From NCBI GenBank assembly GCA_030248065.1, contig JASAMV010001590.1, positions 62,001-126,000 of the forward strand: a stretch of 64,000 bases of DNA, written 5' to 3'. The position numbers and the translations under genes are program-made. Positions 48,801 to 59,212 of this stretch are shown piece after piece (the first letter of the stretch is position 1; the number at the start of each line of letters is the position of its first letter). This DNA comes from Rhynchonema sp. JSB1_4 (taxonomy: Eukaryota > Nematoda > Chromadorea > Monhysterida > Xyalidae). The notes below the pieces were generated by a model, which was not told the origin of the DNA, did no database searches, and worked only from the letters and a program-made list of their open reading frames with translations.

Positions 48801-49791
48801 AGGCCATATCGCGTCTGGACACTTTCAGTGATGTTTCAGCGCTGGCCAAACGTTCCAGCTCGTGCTCATTCACTCCTACACGCAGCTTGCCATCCAGCAC
48901 CGCAACCGTGGCTGGCTCGACGCCCTCATCGCGAATTATGGACTCCAGTTCTGTAGCAGTCCTGAATCATCAAGGGGAGTTGCACAATGTTTTGCCGTGC
49001 TTGGTTGTGGCTGCTCGTATCAGAACTTGGTGATCGGCTCGGTACGCTTAGTCACGTGACTTTTTTGCGTCAAGGTTGTTCCCAGATCCAGGTCAGTTTT
49101 CGTGGGTCAGTAAATCTCGAAGTATATCAGCAACAGCGAACGTCCCGTTAACGAGGCAAGACCGGATCGGACCCAATCTTAATTTTGATACATAACGCCA
49201 CATGAAATTGAACACTTTCAGCGCAGTTCCTAGGAGTTTGCGGAGTCTGCTCTTTTAATCGACAGGGTGGTTTTTAATCTAAGACTCAGCCATAAGAACA
49301 TAATGAAGAACAATAACATAGGGTGATATTTTCGAAACGGTGTAAAGGTCAGTTGGGTGTAAAGGTCGGTGGAAAGCTCAATGTGATAGACCTCGGTGTC
49401 AACTTGAAACGTTCCACGTTAATAACAGGCAATGTTTCACGTTTACACCGAGCTACGCCGACCGAGCTTTCGACCGAACTTTACGCCGACCTTTACGCCT
49501 AACTGACCTGTACACCGTTTCGAAAATTCCACCCATAGAAAACAAAGCCTACTCCAAGTTCTGCGGATACGGCAATCCGTGCGTGATCAGTGTAGATTCC
49601 AGTGCGACCACCCCTGTTCGTTTCGAGGCAAGCGCGTCTCGGATTCTTGGCTCAATTTGGAACACAGAAGGGGGCGGTATGGTTTGGAGGTCCACTCTTG
49701 TGGCGGTGAGTGGTACCGCCGGTCGACTGCTAACGGCGGCATTATGGCCGTAGCGCGACAGTTGCTGCAAGACTCGGGTGGAAATTTTCAT
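45819..49791 (-). CDS. Bifunctional pseudouridine-5'-phosphate glycosidase / pfkB-family pseudouridine kinase
   Basis: Predicted exons: 49553-49791, 48787-48961, 48359-48470, 48156-48262, 47912-48038, 47714-47831, 47557-47642, 47332-47489, 47204-47263, 46984-47145, about 46624-46918, 46355-46502 (acceptor could be 18 bp earlier), 46047-46299 and 45819-45966. The N-terminal half is a PsuG-type glycosidase: [72 protein letters not shown] and [10 protein letters not shown]. It splits pseudouridine 5'-phosphate into uracil and ribose 5-phosphate. The C-terminal half is a pfkB sugar-kinase fold: [43 protein letters not shown] and GAGDCFNAG with the catalytic Asp. Together they would phosphorylate and then break down pseudouridine. 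The first 28 residues are basic and lack acidic residues, which could target mitochondria. Confidence 0.93.
49321..49534. mobile_element. 214 bp fold-back element in intron 1 of the pseudouridine gene
   Basis: The ends gggtgatattttcgaaacgg and the complement of ccgtttcgaaaattccaccc are inverted repeats extending about 60 bp (tgtaaaggtcagtt, aaaggtcgg). ATA borders both sides. Related sequence flanks the composite insertion at 28226-30104. Confidence 0.82.
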
Positions 49792-50553
49792 TTTCTTGCG
49801 ATTATGTTTTCCAGTGGAATGAATTTTGCTGGGAATTGAATTTGCTTTCCTTGTTCTGCAGTCACATTTTGGTGACTTGGGTTTTTCTCTGTTTGTATTT
49901 GCGGTTCAGAAGTCAGAACGAACATGCGATAAAGACACCACTAGGACTGTCGTAAAGTTTTTAGCTGAAACTGATAAGAGAAAAATAAAAACGTTGTCTT
50001 CGGGCACGTTGTGTGTGTGAGGAAAAGCAGTGGCACGCAAAGACGTGCACCAACACCAAAAAGATTGCATCAGCGGTGCCTGCTAGGTTTCGCAATAAAT
50101 TTTTGGCAGCAGAATGTTACGTTGAGCTTGCAAACAAGCTGGAAACACCTCTTTTTGTGTCGCGGTATGCGTGGGAGTGAGGTAGAGGTGCATAACGTGG
50201 TTTGTGCCAAGAAGCAGCAAAGGAACAGTAAGGAAGGCAAGAAGGAAAGGAAGCAGTGACGGCTTTTTGGTGTGTGATGTAAAAAAAGTGCTTTTTGTTC
50301 CGCATTTGAACTTTCAGACATGTGAATATCGTAAAAAAACGACAAAGAACATGGTGTGACAAACTACATATTCATAAACATTTATCAAGAAAAAGCACAA
50401 AAATCTTGTCTATCGTATGTAGCTGGCTCGTTTCCACAACAAAGTGCGCTTTTTGACAATGAACACCAGCAGAGCACGGTACACATGGATTTTGGCACGA
50501 GATTAGATACAGATCAATTTGAAGCGAAAAACCATGCCCATCATTAACTTTGA
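49792..50553. other. Intergenic region
   Basis: Separates the start of the pseudouridine gene from the 3' end of the secreted paralogue, both on the minus strand. Short minus-strand frames near 50070-50362 contain hydrophobic stretches but no signal peptide at a plausible start and no family match. Confidence 0.5.
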
Positions 50554-53500
50554 TCACTCATCAGGAAGTTGTGCTTTCACGGATGCCGATATCAGATAGC
50601 AACCGATTAAACTGAGGCCTTTCTGTCGAGAAAACAGCCGTTTTCCGTCGCCAATTTGGTACGCGGCATTATTGCAATCGGCCCAGAGATCATACAGGAA
50701 CACGGTGAGATACAGTGGGATCTGCATATCGAACAAACGTGCACCATAGAAAGCCATGGCCACTCTGCATTTGGAAAGCTATTTTCATCAATAATACTTT
50801 TTCTTCCAAAAGTCATCGACATCTAATTCTGCTTACGTTATATTCCTACACTGCCTATCCGGTCCTATCGATTGGATGTGGGGAAAGCTACCAAAGAAGC
50901 CAAAAACTTATAAAATTAGGGTGATTAGGTGCAAACTACCGAGTCTCGGGCGGAACTGATTTTAAGGAGTTTTCGGACCGTTATCCAACTGAAACCATAA
51001 ATTTGTTACAAAAGGCGTTTCGACGAAAGCAGTGAAACATTATCCAACCACATGTCCATCACGCAATCGCTGTCTGACTTCCTTCGGCACTCGTTCAATC
51101 CACGCATCGTCGTCAGGTGGATGCACTTTCATTCGCAGGTTGTATTCGCTCTGTTCGATCTTAACAATTCAAGAAAAGGTACGTTTTCCATTTTGGTGAA
51201 TTCCGGCAATGTTTCAAGGGCTCTGATATTGGTGGAAGGCAGGATCTGACCGGATCACATTGACAGTCGTCATACGGATTGATGTCCACTATCCGGCGCT
51301 TGTTGTCACGCCCTGATCTGCTCATGTTCAAACCTCGGACTTCCGACCGCTCAAGATTGTGACACAAACCACCGTACATGCTGGAAGAGTGCCAAAAAAT
51401 ATTGTGGCAACAAATAAACAACAGTTTTTCCAACCACTGTCCACTGCAAAAGCATGGATCGTCCTTTTCATCCGGCTTTCCACAGGGCAGCTTCTCACCA
51501 ACACTCGGATCGGGAGTTGAAAACCGCATTTGAATCTGAAAGAACGAATTGTGAAGCGATTTAAAAAATAAAAAAATGAAAGTAACGGGCTTGTTTTTCT
51601 GAATACCTCGGCCTTTAGATCGTAAATGGTTTCGGTGATGTTAACTTTTTCGGCCATAAATGTGAATTCAGACGGGAACTGGGCCACTGTCGGCTGAAGT
51701 TGCGCAGAATTTGCATTAAAGGACATCTTGTGCTTGTAATTGCCGAGCTTTACGCCGTGACGAGAGAGCAATTCTGCAATTTTTCCAGCTTTGTAAATTT
51801 TAAAATTAAAGTGAGTGACATCTCAGGTAATTCAGGTGGTAAACCGAGTCCTCACAAAAACATGCTGGCTCCTGGCTGCCATTGAGGCCGGTTGATAGCT
51901 GTTTTATTCACGCAATCTGAGGCCGAGCAAGAGCCTGATTAGACCAATGACGTAGCTTGACAAAACAGCGTGTCAGGTAGGACTTATATTCATGTGGTCA
52001 ACGCAAGCCTTATACCATGTTGCCTCGGGCTCATTAAAGGGCTCGGGACATAACCGAAGCAAGGGTAGCAGGACATACTGTTACATACTGTTGGAAAGCA
52101 TTCCGACAGCCTATGTCACGCACAAATTTTAAGCTCTTTGGAGATTCGCTATCTCTTGGTAGAGCGACTTTTCGTTCCAGAAAAAAGTGAATTTTTACAG
52201 AAATTGGAAAGACCGGTGCAGAAACCCCAAATGAGTTGAAGGTCAAGTAACACGTGGATAGGATTACAACAGCTCCTGAATAGTTTACCATCACAACTTC
52301 AATCGCTCAAAGCATTGCTTCACACGGTGAGGGTGCGAAACGTTCCAAAAATCGGCCTTATTTTTCGAGAACACATGTTTGTCCCTAAATTTTGAGGCCA
52401 CGCTTAGCGCTACGGAAATAAGAATGCAAATGGAAAATAGAGCATCGTCGAAAGTTCCAGAAAATAAGGTTCTTAATTTTTTAGCTCTTGGCTAGCTCCG
52501 TGACATGCCTAAAAATCCATTAAATTGCCGCTAAATTAGGTGGTTACATTCATCGCTAGAATTGTGACACATAAAGGCCACAGATTGTATCGGATTCGAA
52601 ACAAAAAAATGAGAGAAACGTCTGGTTTAACAACCTACCAAGGTCCGAAGACTTCAAAGTCTACAGATCTCTCGGGGCAGCCATACTAACCTGAATATGA
52701 TATTCAGCTATAAATGCTTATTGTTAACAACTATTGTAAATGTGACAGCACCAAATAATGCATCTCGGGAGTAGCTTTCGAACGATATATAACAAGCCCC
52801 AAAAATTCTTACGCTTAAGGGCAGAGGCTAAAAAAATTGCTTTTTTGACGATTCTGGAATGAACCGTCACGTCACCGTGTGCGATTTTGGAATTTTGACC
52901 GTTTCTTGTCCATAGTAAGAGATAGTATGGACATGTCATACATCGTTCGATAGCTACGTTAGAGCTACATCGTTTGATGCTATCAAATGTGCAATAATCT
53001 TTAACAGTAGCGACTTAAAGCCAAATATCTTATTCAGGCTGGCATGGCTGCAGCAGCCGGACCATGGGGTTTGAAGGCTTGAAACTTGTTTAGATTGTTG
53101 GACTGTGCGTTTATCTGACTTTCTCGTTTCCACTGCAATGCAATACGTGGCTTATTTGCAGTACATTTCCGTCAATGAATGCAACTATGCAGTTTAGGCA
53201 CAATTTTTAGGTCTTTTTCGGCCTGTCACGCCACTATCTTAGTGTTTCCAAATTTAAAAACCTTATTTTCTGGTACTTTCGGAAACGCTCTATTTTTCTG
53301 TTGCATTTTCATTTCTGCAACACAAAGCGCGGCTTCAAAATTTAGAGACAAACTCGTGTTTTCGAAAAATGTGGCCGATTTTTGGAACATTTCGCACCCT
53401 CACCGAGTGAAGCAATGCTTTGAGCGACTGAAGTTCTCATGATAAGTTATCCAGAAGCTGTTGTAATTCTACCCACGTGTTACTTGACTTTCAACTCATT

Positions 53501-53999
53501 TGGGGTTTCTGCACCGGTCGTTTCAATTTGTGAAAAAAATTAACTTTTTTCTGGAACGAAAAGTCGCTCTACCAAGAGATAGCGAATCTCTAAGGAGCTT
53601 AACATTTGTGCGTGACATATGCTGTCACAGTGCTTTCCAACGATGTATAACACTGCGATCTGCTGCCCTTCCTTCGGTTATGTCCCGAGCCCTTTAAAGG
53701 CTGCTTTGGTCACAGGCTGCGTCGAGGAGCTTTGACGAAGCTCAGTGCCTACTAAATAATTAGCCATCTAGGTGCACCAACGTTGATGCACGACCAAAAC
53801 GTGTGATTGACAAACACCCACCATTGCTGCACTCGGCCGATTCTGTCAGCTCGATGGTCAACCTTCCACCATCAGGCAACGTCAGCTTCATTTCGTCCTC
53901 CGCTGCCGTTGACTGATGCTGCATCCGTCTTCTGTTGCAGTTGGCAAAGGTGCTGATCGTCAGGACCCAGATGGCGAGTGAACAGAAAATTTTAGACAT
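50554..53999 (-). CDS. Secreted protein of unrecognised family, paralogue M
   Basis: Predicted exons: from 53999 down to the phase 1 donor in CSN|GTGGGT (signal peptide MSKIFCSLAIWVLTISTFAN, then LPDGGRLTIELTES), 51607-51773 (LLSRHGVKLGNYK, AEKVNITETIYDLKAE), 51435-51536 (LPCGKPDEKDDPCFC), an unresolved cysteine-containing exon near 51240-51390, 51049-51159 and 50554-50721 (IPLYLTVFLYD, IGCYLISASV, stop). Phases match at the resolved joints and match the plus-strand paralogue at 56113-58672. Intron 1 contains the TTAA palindrome at 52034-53697. If intron 1 is not spliced, the first exon alone reads to a stop at 53760. The Cys-rich strands and terminal IGC motif loosely recall GM2-activator or MD-2-type lipid-binding proteins, but this is a guess. 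Confidence 0.62.
52034..53697. mobile_element. TTAA-flanked giant palindrome 3 (about 1.7 kb)
   Basis: Bounded by TTAA at 52034-52037 and 53694-53697, with ends TTAA-AGGGCTCGGGACATAACC on both strands. The outer arms are strongly inverted-repetitive, for example caccggtc, ggaacgaaaagtcgctctac and agcaatgctttgagcgactg. The central third is more diverged. It shares TTAA-AGGGC-like termini with palindromes 1 and 2. No protein-coding capacity is evident. Confidence 0.85.
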
Positions 54000-56112
54000 T
54001 TTGGTTAGCGGGCTTTTATCAAACTGTACCTTGTTTGCCCAAAATGAAATGAATTTCGTCAATATGATTTGAGAGAAATTTCAGAAAGTTTCCGAGAAAT
54101 TACACACAGAACAGCTATGTTTGGAGGTCCGTGATGTGATTGGCCTGTTGTCACAGACAGTTGACTTGACAGTTTGACTTGTTGAGCATCGAAATGCGCA
54201 AATTGTACTTTGCTTGCCCAAAGCAATTTACGAATTATTCCAAAGTATGGCTGAACTCACAAGTTACAGGTATTAACATTGACAGACACAGCGACCTCTG
54301 ACCTAAAAATAGGCGTATTTCAGATGCTGACAGAACTTACAAGCCGATGTCGCGTGATTCATTGTATCGAGGTTGACAATTTCAGTTTAATCGACGTATT
54401 ATACATGGCCGGTTACATTTAAGTTTCGCAAGACCCCATCAGAAATTCACAGCACAAAGCGAGATACTGCCGCTGAACGTCACGCCACAAACAGTTTCTG
54501 CTCATGCCATATTCCAAACCAAGGAATGAAGCGCTGCTGTTGTTTTTCCCTGACGGTCCGAACCCCTGGTCCCAACAAGTGAATTGCGAAAACACATGGA
54601 ACCCGCGATGTATATAATAGTTGAATCAATCTTCGATTAAAAACAGAATAGTTTGATTCCAAGCGAAACCATCCACTTCAAACCAAGTCAATATTTGATT
54701 ATGGGTTTGTTTGAACCGGAAGACAAAAATTAAAGACAGTGGGTAAACTAAAACTGCGTGGGCGTCTGCGTGCGTGTGTGCGTGTAAACAACGGCAACAA
54801 CAGTAAATAAATGTGTTACAACTAAGGGCGAACTTAGGTTAAATCCGGAATCCGGAACCCGGAAATAATTTGCATGCAAAAATACAAAAGATAGATTACT
54901 GGGCTCCGGAAATATTTCCGGATTCCGATTTCCGGATTCAACCTAAGCCCGCCCTCAGCTATTTTCACAGCTGTTTTTGATGTCATGGTCCATCGATTAT
55001 CTCAGATTTGTCTTTTTGATTAGACATGACATTTTGTCCATATGGTGCAAACGATTTTCTTCTGGTCAAGCCGGTCAACCATTGCACCGGTCTCAAGCAA
55101 GACAGTTCTTCACTCCGATTAAAATCTGGCTTATAAACTCTCGATTTTCTACGTCAAAAACAAAGTGATCTTTACATATTTCCCGTCCCGGTTACGCCCA
55201 CTCGATTCGACACCACAACTTCTGCGTCAGGCAAGAAGGTGACATGCAGTGTTCATAAAGTTCTTTTGCTCGCAACATTTACAATATTTTCGTAGTTTAA
55301 CTCGAAAACATCACATAATGACCTGTGCGTATTTAGCATACTCGTTTGTCGAAATCGAAAGTGTATTTTATTTGTGTGTGCTTTGGTGCTTTTGCAGTGT
55401 GCAAAGAAAAACGTCTGGTCTGCTCGAAACCGTTCTGTGATTGCTGTTCTAACGCAAAGTGTTGAGACCCAGGTCACTATTAGTGCTAAAGTTCGCATCA
55501 TCATGTTTAAAAGTTTATTGAATGACGTCTTTACAACTTTCACGTAATTCATTGCCTTGTGTTACATAATGCACTTTGTGTGCGTGTGCACAGCCAGCAG
55601 CAACAACATGTGAACTTGGAATAGTTGATTTTTTGTGGCTGGTGAAGTGAGTGAGTGATTCACGTAAAAAACGAGCCACACGTAATTTTTCGTCTCCATT
55701 CTGAGAAACACTGCTATAAATGCGTAACGTTGACCGAACCGCTATTTGATTTTGATAGTGTATTAGAGTTTTTCCACTTCCATTCAGCTTTATTCCCAAC
55801 AAAGCTTTATAACCCTGGTATAACGTGCAATCCTCATTTTGTTGTTAAATCTGCCAACTTTTCAAGCATAAGGCAGAATGAAACCTTTGGTGCAACGCTG
55901 CCGCAGCTGTTTTTACCGCGATTGACGCCGTAGTAATGCACAGGCTCCGGTATGTCTAAGGCAGCAAATGTTATGGTCGATCGAGTCCCACACGTTCAAT
56001 ATAGATAAGTTGAGAAGGCCGCTTGAAAATAAATGCACACTTTGCAATTTTCAGCCTGCGTGACTGAAAACAAGAAAAAATTCAACAAAAGTCACCCCTA
56101 ACAACGGTCATA
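54000..56112. other. Shared upstream region of the head-to-head paralogues M and P
   Basis: No supported gene. Both paralogues start from this interval in opposite directions. It holds one small inverted-repeat element (54828-54954). No clear TATA box was identified. Confidence 0.5.
54828..54954. mobile_element. 127 bp inverted-repeat element
   Basis: The ends agggcgaacttaggttaaat and the complement of attcaacctaagcccgccct pair imperfectly over about 40 bp. Repeated ccggaat and ccggaaat words lie inside each arm. No target duplication was recognised. Confidence 0.6.
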
Positions 56113-58672
56113 ATGCCTCGTCCACGAATGCACCTGCCGTTTGCCATCGTCTGCTGTCTGACAACATTCCACGCACGATTGTGCTTTGCGAATCGCTTCG
56201 ACCCAATCAGTCTGAGGCAAGCCTTCCAACAACAAGCACGGAGCGAGGAGGCGGCCGGAGGCCCTAAATCTACAGAACAGGAGAAGGAGAGAATGATGTA
56301 CAAACTGCCGGACACACAGGCGACTGTGCTCGTTGAGATGAAGGAATCCGGACAGTGCAGTGATGGTTGGATGTTGGGGGAGTGGGGTTTTCAGTCGCAA
56401 TTCTGTCTCCCCTGAATATTACTGGCTCAGACATAGTTTACAACTTTACGGGTCCGATGACTACGACCTCCATCAAATCAAATCGGGGCTAGTTGTTTAG
56501 TCATCCAGGCAATTCGTCAACGCTGTTCGTCCACACAGACATGACAAAGCAGCACTGAAAGACCGCGAGGAAATCTAAGATAACATGGATCTGTGTCGAC
56601 TACCGGCGTTGACGACGTGCGTTGACCACATGAATATAAGCCTAAATCGGAGCCGTATTGTCGTTCGACTGAGACTGAAGCTGCGGGTCACCCATATTGG
56701 GTTAAATCGGGCATATCGAGCCCGAGAATTTCCGATACATTTGTACATGCTGATTGAACTGGATTGAACTGTATCACAGCACGGCGAACAGTTGATGCCC
56801 TTAGTACCTTACACTCCGTCACAGTTCGAAATCTGGTGTCAAACGAAGGACAAATATTGTTGATCACACGAAATAACGCTTTTCCTAAACCTTTTCACAG
56901 AGTACCTCGCCAGGCGCGGCGTCAAAATCGATCGTTACGAGCCGCTTGTGTCATTCGATAAAGATAATGTGCGTTTGGAACCGAAGATCACCAAAGTGCC
57001 GGCCTGCTTCACGATGGTGGCGGAAAAAGTTCGCATCGACACCACAATATATGATTTGAAAGCAGAGGTAAGACATTACGGTGATAACCGGTTGGTGTGT
57101 CTCGTGGGGGAATGAAGTACTAGTACTCCCTCCAAGCCCACAGGTACCTAGTTTGGATCAGAGGTCTTTTTAAAGTTGTTTACTACACAGCTGTCTTGGA
57201 ACCAAGTTCTGAGCTGCCATCCGTAAATCACGAACTCTTTTTACATCTTTTCCAATATTATCCCATTTTACAAACCAAATCTAATTTTCAGGTGGAAATG
57301 CGTTTCCAGACCGGAGACCCGAAAAAGCAGGCGCTGCCATGTGGAAAAGCGGATGCAGATTCGTGCTTTTGTGGAACCAATAATACGTGGTACGTGAAAG
57401 GACACCAATATTGCCTTTCCAGTAAATCTGATCACTGAGTAATGTCAGTCATTTCATGACAACATGAACTTTTTTTAGTCTGAACACAGTCATTTCCTTT
57501 TAGGTGTTTAGGACAATGTATTCCTTTGGGTTTCAGATATCTTTTAATTTAATTTCGGTGCTTTGAAAGGTCCTTACTGACACTTTTTAGTGACTGACAA
57601 AGAAAATGGCACAGATAAAAAACTTTTATTCACTCTCAGAAAGTTTATATTCGGCTGTAAATTTGCAGCATGCACTGCGGTTTCTGTCACAACCTGAAGC
57701 GAAGCCAAGTCAACGAGCTTAACGTTGTCCGTCAGGTGGACAAACATGCAATCAAAACCGACGTTGACATCGGGGAAACTGAAAATTGCCAGTGTCAACC
57801 GGTTGGATACATAAAACTAATTTTTAATCTGTTTCTTTAAAGTTCTAAGGAATGTGCCGTACATGTTTGGTTGTCCAGACGCCCAGGTGTGCGGAAAAAT
57901 TGCGAAAATCTGACCTGTGCGCTGACTGGATGCTGTGGCTCGAGGGCATTCAGACTTAACAACATAATCAATTGAGCCCAGACAGTGTAAGATTATTCAT
58001 TATTTATCTTCAACTATTCATTTAAGATCGAGCCGGGCTACTACGACATTCAGGCCAAAGTGTGCACACCGGATGAAAAAGAGATGACGGACAGCGCCAC
58101 ACCTGAATTAAGGGAACGATTGGTCGATGGAGAGACGGTATGGGGGAAGTTATTGCTCAAAATTATTTATTTGAAATTTATGTTTTACTGTGACAATTCG
58201 TGTCATCTTATTGGAACACCGAGTCGCATAAAAACAGGAATTGGGATTGGGAGGAGATACCGTTTTGATAGTACCCCTCTAAATATAGGAAAACCTGACT
58301 ACACTAACCATTTTGACACTGTTTTGGTCTCCAATTTGCAGTTCATTATGTTACCACCGTACAAAGCAAGCGTTCGGTGTCCGAAAACTGAGCTTCCAGA
58401 CTGTGTCACAAAAAAGAGTTCAGATTGTCTTTAGCACACCAGAGATGCCTGACCATGAAACACGAGCGGCGTATTCAAATCCAGGCAAATGACATCTCAT
58501 GTTGCAGGTTCCGCTCTACATCACGCTCTACCTGTACGACATTTCATGGGACTACAACAACCCGGTCTACAAAACGACACGTGGCAAGATGATTCTGTTC
58601 CGGCAGCGCGCCACGAGCACAATCGGGTGTTATCTGATGAGCTCGGCTGTGTCACTAGGTCCTTACAATTGA
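56113..58672 (+). CDS. Secreted protein of unrecognised family, paralogue P
   Basis: Predicted exons: 56113-56365 (hydrophobic N-terminus LPFAIVCCLTTFHARLCFA, then YKLPDTQATVLVEMKES), 56901-57067 (EYLARRGVKIDRY, AEKVRIDTTIYDLKAE), 57292-57389 (ALPCGKADADSCFCG), an unresolved exon near 57840-57960 (Cys-rich), 58027-58137 (IEPGYYDIQAKVCTP) and 58508-58672 (VPLYITLYLYD, IGCYLMSSAV, stop). Joints are phase 1, 0, 2 and 0, matching paralogue M. An alternative second exon at 56509-56558 gives a short form ending STLFVHTD, comparable with the read-through end STLVHLD of paralogue M. Both paralogues may therefore make a short and a long product. The family is not recognised; secretion is inferred from the N-terminus. 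Confidence 0.65.
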
Positions 58673-59212
58673 TGAATTGGTCTGGATTTAGGTGATCAAC
58701 CGAGTAGTAACTCTGATACAGGGTTCTGGTCGGGGTTCACGCTCTCACTTGGAAAACCTACTTTCCCGATATGTGTCTTGCCCGATCTGATCTTCCGAAG
58801 CGTATGTATTGCGCATGTTTTTCTATGTATATTACAATAACTATAATGATAATGAATAACAAAGTTATGGTTGTGCGCAGCGAAAGATAGTGATGCACTC
58901 TACATATATGAAGCAAACCAATCAGCTTCAGTTTTCTCTGATCAGACAGCGTCAATGTCAGCACGCGGACACAACAGCTGCTGCAATAACAAAAAACAAC
59001 ATCATCAGATAACCAAGGTGATGCGCTCAATCACGAAAGGAAAAGCACAAGCGGACAGCGTAACAGCAGACTGGTGCTTACTGTGGCCATCAATGCACTA
59101 CCGAACGGTCTTTTCTCCCCCATGAGGCTGCAGACATAAGCCACTTGTAATCCAGTCCATACCTTTCACCAACATTTGAAAGTTGACTTGCACAACAAGC
59201 TGGCTGTAAAAA
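58673..59212. other. Intergenic region
   Basis: No supported gene. It lies between paralogue P and the mucin-like gene. One open frame (58871-59125) has ordinary composition and no features. Confidence 0.5.

Noticed and set aside
50070..50362. Hydrophobic minus-strand frames suggesting a small membrane protein
   Set aside because: The hydrophobic part is internal, two frames overlap, and nothing supports either.
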